64,000 nucleotides of DNA from Haloarchaeobius litoreus (lineage in GTDB: Archaea > Halobacteriota > Halobacteria > Halobacteriales > Natrialbaceae). The position numbers and the translations under genes are program-made. Below, piece after piece: positions 18,789-27,598 of the stretch (positions are counted from its first letter, which is position 1; every line of letters begins with the position of its first letter). The stretch is from assembly GCF_024495425.1 (NCBI RefSeq), contig NZ_JANHJR010000001.1, positions 992,001 through 1,056,000 of the forward strand, written 5' to 3'. A model generated the notes under the pieces. That model was not told where the DNA came from, made no database searches, and saw only the letters and a program-made list of their open reading frames with translations.

Positions 18789-19277
18789 ATGGCCTACAGC
18801 TACGAGCCACACTACTTCGAGGATATGGAGGTCGGCAAGACCTTCGAGAGCGTCGGACGGACAGTGACGGAATCCGACTTCGTCTTCCACTCGATGTTCG
18901 CCGACGACTGGACCGAACTACACACGAACGCCGAGTACAGCGAGGAGGGCCCGTTCGGCGAGCGCATCGGCCACGGCCCGATGACGTTCATCCTCACGAC
19001 CGGGATGGTCCAGCGCTGTGGCTTCGTCGAGCGCACCGTCATCGCCTTCCTCGGCATGAACTACATGGACGTACCGAACCCGCTGACCATCGGCGACACC
19101 ATCTCCTCGGAGTTCGAGGTCACGGAGAAGCAGGAGTTCGACTCGCGCGAGGACGCCGGACTGGTCGTCATCGACGCCGAGACGCGCAACCAGGACGACG
19201 AGATACTGCTGCAGGGCGATATGAAGTTCATGTTCAAGCGGCGGGACTTCTACGGCGACAAGCCCGGAAATCCCTGA
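18789..19277 (+). CDS. MaoC-like (R)-hydratase
   Basis: 162 residues with a single hotdog fold. The hydratase-2 signature is readable: D40 and H45 in ADDWTELHTN, then FGERIGHGPM (about 56-65). Such proteins hydrate enoyl-CoA esters to the (R)-3-hydroxy form or related dicarboxylyl-CoA esters. It heads a plus-strand run of catabolic genes (two VOC proteins, an amidohydrolase, an acyl-CoA synthetase), each with its own short intergenic gap. The substrate is not identifiable. Confidence 0.8.
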   Translation: MAYSYEPHYFEDMEVGKTFESVGRTVTESDFVFHSMFADDWTELHTNAEYSEEGPFGERIGHGPMTFILTTGMVQRCGFVERTVIAFLGMNYMDVPNPLTIGDTISSEFEVTEKQEFDSREDAGLVVIDAETRNQDDEILLQGDMKFMFKRRDFYGDKPGNP

Positions 19278-19319
19278 GACGGGGCACAGCTATTGGGGCC
19301 GGGACGCGAACGGGGACGT

Positions 19320-19676
19320 ATGACCATGGACCACGCGGCGATCCGTGTCTCGAACCTCGACGACTCCCTCGCGTTCTACCGCGACGTGTTCGGCTACGAG
19401 CCCGTCGACCGGTTCGAGGAGAGCGACAGCGTCTCGGACACCTTCGTGGGCGTCGACGACCAGGCAGTGATACAGCTCATCGATGCGGACGGCCCGGTCG
19501 AGGCCGACGACGGCGGCCACCTCGGCCTCTCGGTCGAGGACATCGACGCAGCGGTCGCCGAGCTGCCGACCGACCGCGTCACCCGCGGACCGGAGACCAT
19601 CGACGACATCGGGGTCCGCATCGCGTTCGTCACCGACCCCGACGGTCACGTGCTGGAGCTGCTCGAACCGGTCTGA
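19320..19676 (+). CDS. VOC (glyoxalase/dioxygenase fold) protein
   Basis: 118 residues, a single vicinal-oxygen-chelate unit with two beta-alpha-beta-beta-beta repeats. Starting MDHAAIRVSNLDDSLAFYRD carries the typical first metal-ligand His, and GHLGLSVEDID and GHVLELLEP contribute the others. The second start choice (MTMDH, ATG 19320) fits the spacing. It could be a lyase, epimerase or dioxygenase; the neighbours suggest catabolism. Confidence 0.75.
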   Translation: MTMDHAAIRVSNLDDSLAFYRDVFGYEPVDRFEESDSVSDTFVGVDDQAVIQLIDADGPVEADDGGHLGLSVEDIDAAVAELPTDRVTRGPETIDDIGVRIAFVTDPDGHVLELLEPV

Positions 19677-19725
19677 GCCGGGGGAAACACGAACGCTTTT
19701 TCGCCTGCCCGTTGCAGGGGGGAGT

Positions 19726-20604
19726 ATGAGTCTGCCGAGCGTCGTCGACCCCGACGACCCGCGAATCATCGACACCCACGCACACCAGCCGACCGAGGAG
19801 TTCCTCTTCGACGCCGGCGGCGAGATGATGCAGGACGCCGCGAAGCGCTTCGGCAAGGAGATGGTGCCGAACTCCTACGAGGAGATGATCGAGGAGTACC
19901 GCGCGGTCGGCATCGACAGGGCCGTCCTGCTCGGCTGGGACGCCGAGACCAACACCGGCAACCCGCCGGTCCCGAACGAGTACGTCGCCGAGGTGCGCGA
20001 CGAGCACGACGACTTCTTCGTCGGCTTCGGGAGCGTCGACCCACTGAAGGACGACTGCGTCGAGGAGGCCCGCCGCTGTGTCGAGGACCTCGACCTCGTC
20101 GGCTTCAAGTTCCAGCAGATCGCCCAGGGCTTCGACCCGAGCGACCCCGAGCACGAGGAGCTGTTCGACACCATCGAGGACCTCGGCGTGCCCTGTGTCT
20201 TCCACGGCGGCAACTCCACGCTGGGCGCGTGTGCGCCCGGCGGCCGTGGCCTGAAGATCAAGTACGGCGACCCGATGCTGCTCGACGACGTGGCCGCCGA
20301 GCACCCCGACCTGCAGATACTCATCGCGCACCCGGCGTTCCCGTGGGAGAAGGAACAGCTCGCCATCTGCCAGCAGAAGGGCAACGTCTACATGGACCTC
20401 TCGGGCTGGATGCCCGCCTACATCGACGACCAGGTGCTGCACTACGCGAAGACGCTGCTCAAGGACAAGGTGATGTTCGGCACGGACTACCCGATGCTCG
20501 ACCCCGCGAAGTGGCTCCACCAGTTCGCCGAACTCGACTTCCCCGAGCCGGTCCAGCGCAAGATTCTCTGGGAGAACGCCGAGGAGTTCTTCGACCTGGA
20601 CTGA
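19726..20604 (+). CDS. Amidohydrolase (metal-dependent hydrolase, ACMSD-like class)
   Basis: 292 residues with a TIM-barrel amidohydrolase pattern: metal-binding HxH in DTHAHQP (about 17-23), histidines in CVFHGGN and IAHPAFPW, and the catalytic Asp in FGTDYPM. This subgroup includes decarboxylases and hydrolases of cyclic or ring-cleavage products. It sits between two VOC genes, and such pairings are common in degradation clusters. A short T-run (CTTTTTC at about 19696) precedes it and may end the upstream transcript. Confidence 0.8.
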   Translation: MSLPSVVDPDDPRIIDTHAHQPTEEFLFDAGGEMMQDAAKRFGKEMVPNSYEEMIEEYRAVGIDRAVLLGWDAETNTGNPPVPNEYVAEVRDEHDDFFVGFGSVDPLKDDCVEEARRCVEDLDLVGFKFQQIAQGFDPSDPEHEELFDTIEDLGVPCVFHGGNSTLGACAPGGRGLKIKYGDPMLLDDVAAEHPDLQILIAHPAFPWEKEQLAICQQKGNVYMDLSGWMPAYIDDQVLHYAKTLLKDKVMFGTDYPMLDPAKWLHQFAELDFPEPVQRKILWENAEEFFDLD

Positions 20605-20646
20605 ACCCCCACGAACCCTTTTCTCGCTGGCGGCCGCGTAGCCGCC

Positions 20647-21477
20647 ATGGACATCCGAATCGACCACGTCGCGAGCGCCTGGGCCGACCGCGAGGCGGGC
20701 GAAGCCGCGTGCGACGCCGTCGGGCTACCGACCACCTACGGCGGTGAGCACGCCGACGGGAGCACCGACATGAGCATCGTCGGCTTCCCCGACGGCAGCT
20801 ACCTCGAACTCATCACGAACACCGGCGAGGCGGAACCCTCGCGCTGGCCCGAGTTCATCGCCGGCGACGCGGGGCCCGCTGCGTGGTGTGTCGAGGTCGA
20901 CGACCTCCGGACGGCGCTCTCACGCGCGCTGGACGCCGGGGTGCGCGTCGCCGGGCCGGACCGCGACGGCCGTGCCCGTCCCGATGGTGTCGCCGTCGAG
21001 TGGGAGACGGCCATCCTCGGGGAGAGCCTCGGCGCGACGCTCCCGTTCTTAATCGAGGACCGGACACCGCGGCGGTACCGCATCACGCCGGACCCCGAAC
21101 TCGTGGACTCGCCGCTCACGGGCATCTCGGAGGTCGTCGTGCTGACGGACGACGCGACCGCGCTGACCCGCCCGTTCGACCGGCTGTTCGGCGTGCCGCG
21201 GCCGGAGACCGTCGAGACCGACAGCTTCGGCGCGCGCCTCCACCGGTTCGCCGGGGCCGGTGTCGCGCTCGCCGAACCCGCCGGTGACCGCCTCACGGCC
21301 AGGCTCGACGAGTTCGGACCGGCACCCTGTGCCGTCCTCGTCGAGACGAACGACCTCGGCAGGGCGGCGGACTCCTTCTCCCTCACAGCCCCGGAGCGGT
21401 GGGGCGACGACCGCGTCGCGTGGTTTGACCACCCGGCACTGCGGGAGTGGCTCGGCGTCGTCGAGTACGCGCACTGA
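20647..21477 (+). CDS. Two-module VOC protein (glyoxalase-like)
   Basis: 276 residues. The N-terminal module (IDHVASAWAD, then SYLELITNTGE) matches the glyoxalase-like domain; the middle and C-terminal parts repeat the VOC pattern more weakly (ISEVVVLTDDATALTRPFDRLFG). It follows the amidohydrolase by 42 bases. The activity is unknown; some metal ligands are not obvious in the second half. Confidence 0.7.
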   Translation: MDIRIDHVASAWADREAGEAACDAVGLPTTYGGEHADGSTDMSIVGFPDGSYLELITNTGEAEPSRWPEFIAGDAGPAAWCVEVDDLRTALSRALDAGVRVAGPDRDGRARPDGVAVEWETAILGESLGATLPFLIEDRTPRRYRITPDPELVDSPLTGISEVVVLTDDATALTRPFDRLFGVPRPETVETDSFGARLHRFAGAGVALAEPAGDRLTARLDEFGPAPCAVLVETNDLGRAADSFSLTAPERWGDDRVAWFDHPALREWLGVVEYAH

Positions 21478-21533
21478 CCACGGTAGTGGCTGCCAACGAG
21501 TGGGAGGAACGCTCGAAGTCCACTCGGTCGGGG

Positions 21534-21572
21534 GTTCAGGTAACTATTGAACGAACAGGGGGGTTTGAACCC
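21534..21572. repeat. Two short inverted repeats before the acyl-CoA synthetase
   Basis: GTTCA/TGAAC arms at 21534-21538 and 21548-21552, and GGGTT-TG-AACCC at 21561-21572. They lie 22-60 bases before ATG 21594 and could be operator or transcript structures. The second resembles a tRNA T-arm but nothing else of a tRNA is present. Confidence 0.35.
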
Positions 21573-21593
21573 GCTGGAACCGAATCATCGTTC

Positions 21594-23204
21594 ATGCACA
21601 AACCGCTCCTGGTGACCGACTTCCTCGACCGAGCCCGAAGACACTACGCAGACGAGACGGCCGTCGTGGCGACGACGGGCGAGCGCTACACGTACGACGA
21701 GTTCGGCGAGCGCGCCGACCGGTTCTCGGCGTTCCTCCAGTCCGTCGGCGTGGAGGAGGGCGACCGCGTCGCCGTCCTCGACCCCAACACGCACTACCAG
21801 CTCGAGGCCGCCTACGGGACGATGCAGGTCGGCGCGGTCCACACACCGCTGAACTACCGGCTGACCGCCGACGACTACGCCTACATCCTCGCTGACGCCG
21901 GGGTGACGGCCATCTACGCCGACCACGAGTACGCCCACCGCGTCGAGGAGATCCGCGACGAGGTGCCGACCGAGACCTTCGTGACGAACGACGCCGACGC
22001 CGTCGACGGCGACTGGCGGTCCTTCGACGACGAACTCGACGCGGCCGGGACCGGCTACGACCGCCCCGAGATGAGCGAGGACGACGTGGTGACGATCAAC
22101 TACACCTCGGGCACGACGGGCGACCCGAAGGGGGTCTGTCGCACCCACCGCGCAGAGACACTTCACTCCTACCTCGTCACGGCCCACCAGGACATCTCCG
22201 ACGACGACGTCTACCTCTGGACGCTGCCGATGTTCCACGTCAACGGCTGGGGCCACATCTACTCCATCACCGGCAACGGGGCGACGCACGTCTGCACGCG
22301 CGGCGTCGACGCCGAGTCCGTCTTCGACGCCATCCAGACCGAGGACGTGAGCTACCTCTGTGCCGCGCCGACGGTGCTCAACATGCTGATGAACTACTAC
22401 GACGACCACGACGGCGACGTCAGGACGGCGGGGACGAACCCCGTCCGGGCCGCGACCGCCGGTGCCGCCCCGCCCGAATCCACCCTCCGGACCGTCGAGG
22501 GCGAGTTCGGTTGGACGCTGATGCACGTCTACGGCGCGACGGAGACCGGCCCGCTCATCACCACCTCGCACTCGCCCCGGCACCTCGCCGGCAAGAGCGA
22601 CGACGAGCGGTTCGAACTGATGAAGCGACAGGGAATCGGGTACCTCGGCACCGAGGTCCGCGTCGTCGACGAGGACGGCGCGGACGTGCCCCGCGATGGC
22701 TCGACCATCGGCGAGATCGTCGTCCGCGGCAACCAGGTGATGGACCGCTACTGGAACAAACCCGAGGCGACCGAGGAGGCGTTCTCCGAGCGCCGCGAGG
22801 GATACTACCACATGGGCGACCTCGCGACGTGGGACGAGGACGGCTTCGTCGCCATCCAGGACCGCAAGAAGGACATCATCATCTCCGGCGGCGAGAACAT
22901 CTCGACCATCGAGCTGGAGGACGTGCTCTACGACCACCCCGAGATAGCGAAGGCCGCCGTCATCCCCGCACCGAGCGAGCAGTGGGGCGAGACGCCGAAG
23001 GCGGTCGTCGTCCCGACCGCCGACGCCACCATCGACCCCGACGACGTGAAGGCGTTCGTCGCCGACCGCGTCGCGAACTTCAAGCGCATCACCCGCGTCG
23101 AGTTCGTCGACCAGCTCCCCGAGACCGCGACCGGGAAGGTCCAGAAGTACGAGCTCCGCGAGCGCGAGTGGGAGGACGAGGAGTCGATGGTCGGGCAGGG
23201 GTGA
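21594..23204 (+). CDS. Acyl-CoA synthetase (AMP-forming)
   Basis: 536 residues. The AMP-binding motif TSGTTGDPKG is at 171-180, YGATETGP near 318, YHMGDLATWDEDG near 403 and the catalytic-lysine motif ATGKVQK near 518-524. It activates a carboxylic acid as acyl-CoA using ATP. The overall pattern is like medium/long-chain or aryl acid ligases of the DitJ/AlkK type. Its position at the end of the MaoC-VOC-amidohydrolase run suggests entry of an organic acid into the same pathway. Start ATG 21594 is favoured over in-frame codons upstream, which would add an unconserved basic stretch. Confidence 0.87.
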   Translation: MHKPLLVTDFLDRARRHYADETAVVATTGERYTYDEFGERADRFSAFLQSVGVEEGDRVAVLDPNTHYQLEAAYGTMQVGAVHTPLNYRLTADDYAYILADAGVTAIYADHEYAHRVEEIRDEVPTETFVTNDADAVDGDWRSFDDELDAAGTGYDRPEMSEDDVVTINYTSGTTGDPKGVCRTHRAETLHSYLVTAHQDISDDDVYLWTLPMFHVNGWGHIYSITGNGATHVCTRGVDAESVFDAIQTEDVSYLCAAPTVLNMLMNYYDDHDGDVRTAGTNPVRAATAGAAPPESTLRTVEGEFGWTLMHVYGATETGPLITTSHSPRHLAGKSDDERFELMKRQGIGYLGTEVRVVDEDGADVPRDGSTIGEIVVRGNQVMDRYWNKPEATEEAFSERREGYYHMGDLATWDEDGFVAIQDRKKDIIISGGENISTIELEDVLYDHPEIAKAAVIPAPSEQWGETPKAVVVPTADATIDPDDVKAFVADRVANFKRITRVEFVDQLPETATGKVQKYELREREWEDEESMVGQG

Positions 23205-23265
23205 GGGGTCGACCGGCCGTCGCCGTCGGGGACGGGGTTAAGCCGGTCCGGGACCGAGGTGGACC

Positions 23266-24072
23266 GTGCTCCCAGTGCTCGCTAGCACCGGCACGGCTGC
23301 CGGCCACCCGTTCGTCCGGGTCGGCGACGGGCCACGGACGCTGCTCGTCGTTCCCGGCCTGAACGACCCCCTCCACACCGTCGGGGACTCGTGGTGGTAC
23401 CCGCGGCTGATGGCACTGTACCTCCGTCGATACGCCGACACCCACACCGGCTACATGGTGAGCCGGCCACACGGCCTCGCATCCGGGACGACCGTGAGCG
23501 ACCTCGCTCGAGGCTACGAACGGGTGCTGGACGCCCTCGACGTCGGGTCGGTGGACGTGCTCGGACTCTCGATGGGTGGGTTCGTCGTCCAGCACCTCGC
23601 TGCGGACGACGACCGCGTCGACCGCGCAGTGCTGGGGCTCTCGGGCACCCGACTGAGCGAGTCCGGGGCGGCGGTCGTCCGTCGCTGGCGCGACCGGGCG
23701 GCCGCCGGGCACTGGGGCCCCATCTACCGCGACGCCGCTGGGATTCTCGCCGCTGGCGCCAGGGCCCGTCTCCTCCAGGCCGGGTCGTTCGTCTACGACC
23801 GGCTGTTCGAGCCGGTGGACCCGACCGACTTCCTCGTCTCCGCCGACGCCTGCCTGGCCTTCGACGGACGCCGCGTCTGCGAACGCGTCACGGCACCGAC
23901 CCTCGTCGTCGGCGCGGACCGTGACCCCTTCTTCGACGAGGGCGACTACCGGGCGGCAGCGGACGCGCTCCCGGACGGCCGGCTGGCGATGCTCCGCGGA
24001 ACCGGCCACGAGGCGGTCGTCGAGCATCCCGCGGCCTTCGACGGCACCGTCCGTCGGTTCCTCTCGCGGTGA
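23266..24072 (+). CDS. Alpha/beta hydrolase
   Basis: 268 residues from GTG 23266. Nucleophile elbow GLSMGG with S102, acidic residue in GADRDPFF and His in GTGHEAVVEH complete the triad. The cap region is short. Substrate unknown; families of this type include esterases and CoA-ester or ring-fission hydrolases. It is followed convergently by the PaaG-like crotonase. Confidence 0.8.
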   Translation: MLPVLASTGTAAGHPFVRVGDGPRTLLVVPGLNDPLHTVGDSWWYPRLMALYLRRYADTHTGYMVSRPHGLASGTTVSDLARGYERVLDALDVGSVDVLGLSMGGFVVQHLAADDDRVDRAVLGLSGTRLSESGAAVVRRWRDRAAAGHWGPIYRDAAGILAAGARARLLQAGSFVYDRLFEPVDPTDFLVSADACLAFDGRRVCERVTAPTLVVGADRDPFFDEGDYRAAADALPDGRLAMLRGTGHEAVVEHPAAFDGTVRRFLSR

Positions 24073-24126
24073 GACTCACGCAGGCAGCTATCCGAACGCT
24101 CGAACACGCGGAGAAACGCCGACCGA

Positions 24127-24891
24127 TTAGTCCCAGTCCGGGTTCCGCCCCTCGAGGAACGCGTCGACGCCCTCCTCGTGCTCCTCGGACATGTACGCCT
24201 GTACCTGGAGCATGTTCTCGTAGTCAAGTGCCTTGCGCCAGTCGTTGTCGAGGTTCTCGTGGATGGCCTGCTTGGTCATCCCGACCGTTCTCGTCGGGCG
24301 GCGCGAGAGCTTGCCGACCATCTCGTCGACCGCCTCGTCGAGCTCGTCCTCGGGGACGGCCTCGTTGACGAGCCCCATCTCGGCCGCTTCCTCGCCGTCG
24401 AAGAACTCGCCGGTCATGGTGAGGCGCTTGGCCGTCCGGAGCCCGACCAGTCGCGGCAGGGTGAACGTCGCGGCCGTGTCGGGGACCAGCCCGACGCGGA
24501 TGAACGCACAGGAGAACGTCGCGTCGGGCACCGTGTACGCCATGTCCGACGCCGCGACGATGGCCAGGCCCGCGCCGACGCAGTCGCCGTTGACCTTCGC
24601 CACGACGGGCACGTCGCTGTTCAGGAGTTCGGCCGCAGCCCGGTTGAACGTCTCAGCGACCCGCTCGTAGGACTCGCGTGGCCCCTCCTCGCGCTCTTTC
24701 ATCGCCTGGATGTCGCCCCCGGCGGAGAACGCGGGGTCGTCGCCGGTGAGCACGATGGCGTCGTGCTCGACGGGGTCGGCCCCCGCGACCGCGTCGGCCA
24801 GCTCCGTCGCCACCTCCAGGTTCATCGCGTTCATCACGTTCGGTCGGTCGAACGTTATCGTCCGTACGCCGTCGTCGTCCTCCACTCGCAT
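24127..24891 (-). CDS. Crotonase-family isomerase, PaaG-like
   Basis: 254 residues with the crotonase fold: oxyanion segments FSAGGD (55-60) and NGDCVGAGLA (101-110). The two hydratase glutamates are absent (Ala and Phe stand in their places), while VGLVPD brings D138 into the position of the catalytic Asp of PaaG and enoyl-CoA isomerases. So double-bond shift or ring-epoxide isomerisation is more likely than hydration. It stands alone on the minus strand, with a TATA-like box 24-32 bases upstream. An aryl or fatty acyl-CoA substrate is plausible. Confidence 0.8.
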   Translation of the reverse strand: MRVEDDDGVRTITFDRPNVMNAMNLEVATELADAVAGADPVEHDAIVLTGDDPAFSAGGDIQAMKEREEGPRESYERVAETFNRAAAELLNSDVPVVAKVNGDCVGAGLAIVAASDMAYTVPDATFSCAFIRVGLVPDTAATFTLPRLVGLRTAKRLTMTGEFFDGEEAAEMGLVNEAVPEDELDEAVDEMVGKLSRRPTRTVGMTKQAIHENLDNDWRKALDYENMLQVQAYMSEEHEEGVDAFLEGRNPDWD

Positions 24892-24914
24892 ACTACTGGC
24901 AACTTTCCATGGGT

Positions 24915-24923
24915 GCTTAATTG
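24915..24923 (-). promoter_or_regulatory. TATA-like box of the PaaG-like gene
   Basis: Minus-strand CAATTAAGC, about 24-32 bases before ATG 24891, consistent with leaderless initiation. The rest of 24924-25034 shows no gene. Confidence 0.45.
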
Positions 24924-25034
24924 TTCGTCTGGCGGTCGTCGGCGTTCGAGTGCTGTACTCGTGTCCGCCGCTGTGTGACTGCCTGGTCGCAGGAGGCTGC
25001 CGTGCCGGCTGGACCGACGATGTCGTCGGCGAGT

Positions 25035-25053
25035 GTTTACAATATTCGTAAAC
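25035..25053. promoter_or_regulatory. Inverted repeat GTTTAC-N7-GTAAAC
   Basis: Perfect 6-base arms (25035-25040 and 25048-25053) around AATATTC, in an AT-rich patch. It lies upstream of a TATA-like TTTTTGTAT (25083-25091) and the small gene at 25119, so it may be an operator or activator site. Confidence 0.45.
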
Positions 25054-25118
25054 TTTTCGGCGTCTCCAGGCCCTGGTCAGGATTTTTGTATCGACGGGTC
25101 CAACGTCGAAGGGAACCC

Positions 25119-25319
25119 ATGAATCCGCTGAAACCGCCGTGCATGCGCAAGAACTCGCACGCCAAGAAGGGAGCCGAGGAGGGCGCGAAGATCGGTGCGA
25201 AGATCGGACGCCCGCTCGGTCCGGTCGGCTCCGGTATCGGCGCGGGGATGGGCGCGGCGAGCGGACACATCGCCGGCGCGATGCGGGACAACGTCGAGAA
25301 CATCCTCACGCCGTTCTGA
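25119..25319 (+). CDS. Small glycine-zipper protein
   Basis: 66 residues from ATG 25119. A basic N-terminus (PPCMRKNSHAKKG) is followed by a Gly-zipper-like repeat with small residues spaced every three or four positions (GAKIGAKIG, GSGIGAGMGAASG). Such segments pack in membranes or oligomers. It lies 53 bases before tyrS on the same strand and has its own promoter-like region. No function is known to me; small size and codon bias support it as real. Confidence 0.6.
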   Translation: MNPLKPPCMRKNSHAKKGAEEGAKIGAKIGRPLGPVGSGIGAGMGAASGHIAGAMRDNVENILTPF

Positions 25320-25372
25320 ACGGTTCGCACGGCTTGGCAAGGTTCAAAGCCCCCGGGCGAATTCTTGTCCGT

Positions 25373-26371
25373 ATGGACACGTACGAGTTGATGACCCGGA
25401 ACACCGACGAGGTCATCACCGAGTCCGAGGTGCGCGCACTGGCCGACGACCCCGACGGGAAGCGGGTCTACGTCGGCTACGAGCCCTCGGGCGTCCTCCA
25501 CCTCGGCCACCTCCTGACGGCGAACAAGCTCATCGACCTGCAGGAGGCCGGGATGGAGGTGGTCGTGCTGCTCGCGGACGTCCACGCCTACCTCAACGGG
25601 AAGGGCACGTTCGAGGAGATCCGCGAGACGGCCGAACGGATGCGCGCGCAGTTCCTCGCGTACGGGCTCGACGAGGACCAGACGGAGTTCGTCTACGGCA
25701 GCAGCTACCAGCTGGACGAGGACTACGTGCTCGACCTGCACGGGCTCGAACTGGAGACCAGCCTGAACCGCGCCCAGCGCGCGATGGCCGAGCTCCAGAG
25801 CGGCGAGACGGCGAAGGTCAGCCACGTCGTCTACCCGCTGATGCAGGCGCTCGACATCGAGTACCTCGATCTCGACCTCGCCATCGGCGGGATGGACCAG
25901 CGCAAGGTCCACATGCTCCACCGCGAGGAGCTCCCGTCGCTGGGCTACGAGGCCCGCCCCTGCCTGCACACGCCCATCCTCGCCGACCTGACGACCGGCG
26001 TCGGCAAGATGTCCTCCAGCCAGGGCGTCACCATCTCCATGGAGGACTCCGCCAAGGACCTCCAGGAGAAGGTGAACAAGGCGTACTGCCCGCCGACGGC
26101 TGACCCCGAGCCCGACGACGACGGCAACGACCGACACAACCCCGTCCTCGAGCTGTTCCACTACCACGTCTTCCCGCGGTTCGAGTCGATCACCGTCGAG
26201 CGCCCGGAGAAGTACGGCGGCGACCTTGTCTACGACGCCTACGACGACCTCGCGGCGGACCTCGAATCGGGCGAACTCCACCCGCAGGACGCGAAGAACA
26301 CGCTCGCGAGCTACCTCGACGAGCTCATCGAGCCGGGTCGCGCGAAGCTGCGCGAACTCCGCGCGAACTGA
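25373..26371 (+). CDS. tyrS: Tyrosyl-tRNA synthetase
   Basis: 332 residues, archaeal type. Class I signatures: HLGH (43-46) in GVLHLGHLL and KMSSS (212-216). GYEPSG (35-40) is the tyrosine/ATP pocket start. It attaches Tyr to tRNA-Tyr in the cytoplasm. Archaeal-length, without the bacterial C-terminal S4 domain. It is followed 79 bases later by birA on the same strand. Confidence 0.95.
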   Translation: MDTYELMTRNTDEVITESEVRALADDPDGKRVYVGYEPSGVLHLGHLLTANKLIDLQEAGMEVVVLLADVHAYLNGKGTFEEIRETAERMRAQFLAYGLDEDQTEFVYGSSYQLDEDYVLDLHGLELETSLNRAQRAMAELQSGETAKVSHVVYPLMQALDIEYLDLDLAIGGMDQRKVHMLHREELPSLGYEARPCLHTPILADLTTGVGKMSSSQGVTISMEDSAKDLQEKVNKAYCPPTADPEPDDDGNDRHNPVLELFHYHVFPRFESITVERPEKYGGDLVYDAYDDLAADLESGELHPQDAKNTLASYLDELIEPGRAKLRELRAN

Positions 26372-26450
26372 CCATCGGCACAGCCCACGACCCTCTTCTC
26401 GCCCCGTCCAACCGGCCGCTTCAAGTCACGTCGTCACGAATCCGACTGGC

Positions 26451-27413
26451 ATGAACGAGACACGACGGCGCGTCCTCGCCGCGCTGGCCGACGGCCCGGT
26501 GAGCGGCCCGGCGCTCGCCGACACCCTCGGGGTCTCCAGAGCGGCCGTCTGGAAGCACGTCGAGGCCATCCGCGAGGCCGGCTTCGGCGTCGAGAGCGGC
26601 GACGACGGCTACCGGCTGACCGCGGTCCCGGAGTACGGCGGGCTGGCCATCGCCCACGGGCTGGCCGCCCCCTACGAGATCGAGTACCACGACGCGCTGG
26701 GGTCGACCAACGACCGCGCCCGAGAGCTCGCCGACGAGGGAGCGGGCGACGTGGTCGTCGTCGCCGACGAGCAGACCGGTGGCCGGGGACGCCTCGACCG
26801 CGAGTGGGCTGCACCGCCGGGCGGCGTCTACGCCTCCATCCTGACGCGGCCGCACGTACCGCCGTCGCAGGTGCCGCTCGCGACGCTCGCCGCGGCCGTG
26901 GCGGTTACGCGCGCCGCTCGTGAGGCCGGCGTCGACGCACGTATCAAGTGGCCGAACGACGTGCTGGTGGCGGTCGACGACGGCGAGCAGGGGGAACGGG
27001 TGTACCGCAAGCTCGCTGGCATCCTCACGGAGATGGAGGGCGAGGCCGACCGCGTCTCCTGGCTGGTCGTCGGTATCGGCGTCAACGCGAACGTCGCGAC
27101 CGCCGACCTGCCACCGACGGGAACGAGCCTCCGCGAGCAGCTGGGCGAGAACGTCGACCGGCGGGTGTTCCTCCAGCGCGTGCTGGAGGAGTACCACGAA
27201 CTGGGCACCGACGTCGACGCGGTGCTCCCGGCCTGGCGCGACCACGCCCTCACACTCGGTCAGCGCGTCCGCGTCGAGACACCCTCCGGCGAGGTGGTCG
27301 GCGAGGCGGTCGACGTGGAGTCGCCCGGCGCGCTCCTCGTCGAGACCGACGACGGCGTCGTCCGGGTGAGTGCGGGCGACTGCGAGCACCTCCGGCCGGT
27401 CGACGCCGCGTAG
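26451..27413 (+). CDS. birA: Biotin-protein ligase with N-terminal HTH (BirA)
   Basis: 320 residues. Winged HTH at about 5-55 (VSGPALADTLGVSRAAVWKHVE), biotin/ATP loop GGRGRLDREW (110-119), KWPND near 164, and a C-terminal SH3-like cap (RVRVETPSGEVVG). It biotinylates acceptor domains of carboxylases and can act as a repressor because of its HTH. It overlaps nothing; the next gene is convergent, three bases away. Confidence 0.93.
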   Translation: MNETRRRVLAALADGPVSGPALADTLGVSRAAVWKHVEAIREAGFGVESGDDGYRLTAVPEYGGLAIAHGLAAPYEIEYHDALGSTNDRARELADEGAGDVVVVADEQTGGRGRLDREWAAPPGGVYASILTRPHVPPSQVPLATLAAAVAVTRAAREAGVDARIKWPNDVLVAVDDGEQGERVYRKLAGILTEMEGEADRVSWLVVGIGVNANVATADLPPTGTSLREQLGENVDRRVFLQRVLEEYHELGTDVDAVLPAWRDHALTLGQRVRVETPSGEVVGEAVDVESPGALLVETDDGVVRVSAGDCEHLRPVDAA

Positions 27414-27415
27414 GC

Positions 27416-27598
27416 TCACCGGAAGACGACGACCGTGAGGAGGGGGAGAGACGCGAGGAGGGCGAACACCGCTATCCAGGGCACGACCATGGCGAACGCG
27501 GCGTTGATGAACGCGATAGCGGCCACCGCGACGATACGTTCTCCGAGGGTCATCGCCGCGCGCTCGTCGCCCCGAAGCCGTGCCGTCGTCGGTGTCAT
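27416..27598 (-). CDS. Small two-helix membrane protein
   Basis: 60 residues (MTPTTARLRG start, ATG 27598). After a polar N-terminus it has two hydrophobic helices (about 20-36 and 40-58). Its start overlaps the stop of the universal stress protein gene (ATGA), so they are co-transcribed. Family not recognised. Confidence 0.6.
   Translation of the reverse strand: MTPTTARLRGDERAAMTLGERIVAVAAIAFINAAFAMVVPWIAVFALLASLPLLTVVVFR

Noticed and set aside
21561-21572. GGGTTTGAACCC resembling a tRNA T-arm
   Set aside because: No anticodon arm, D-arm or acceptor stem could be folded around it.
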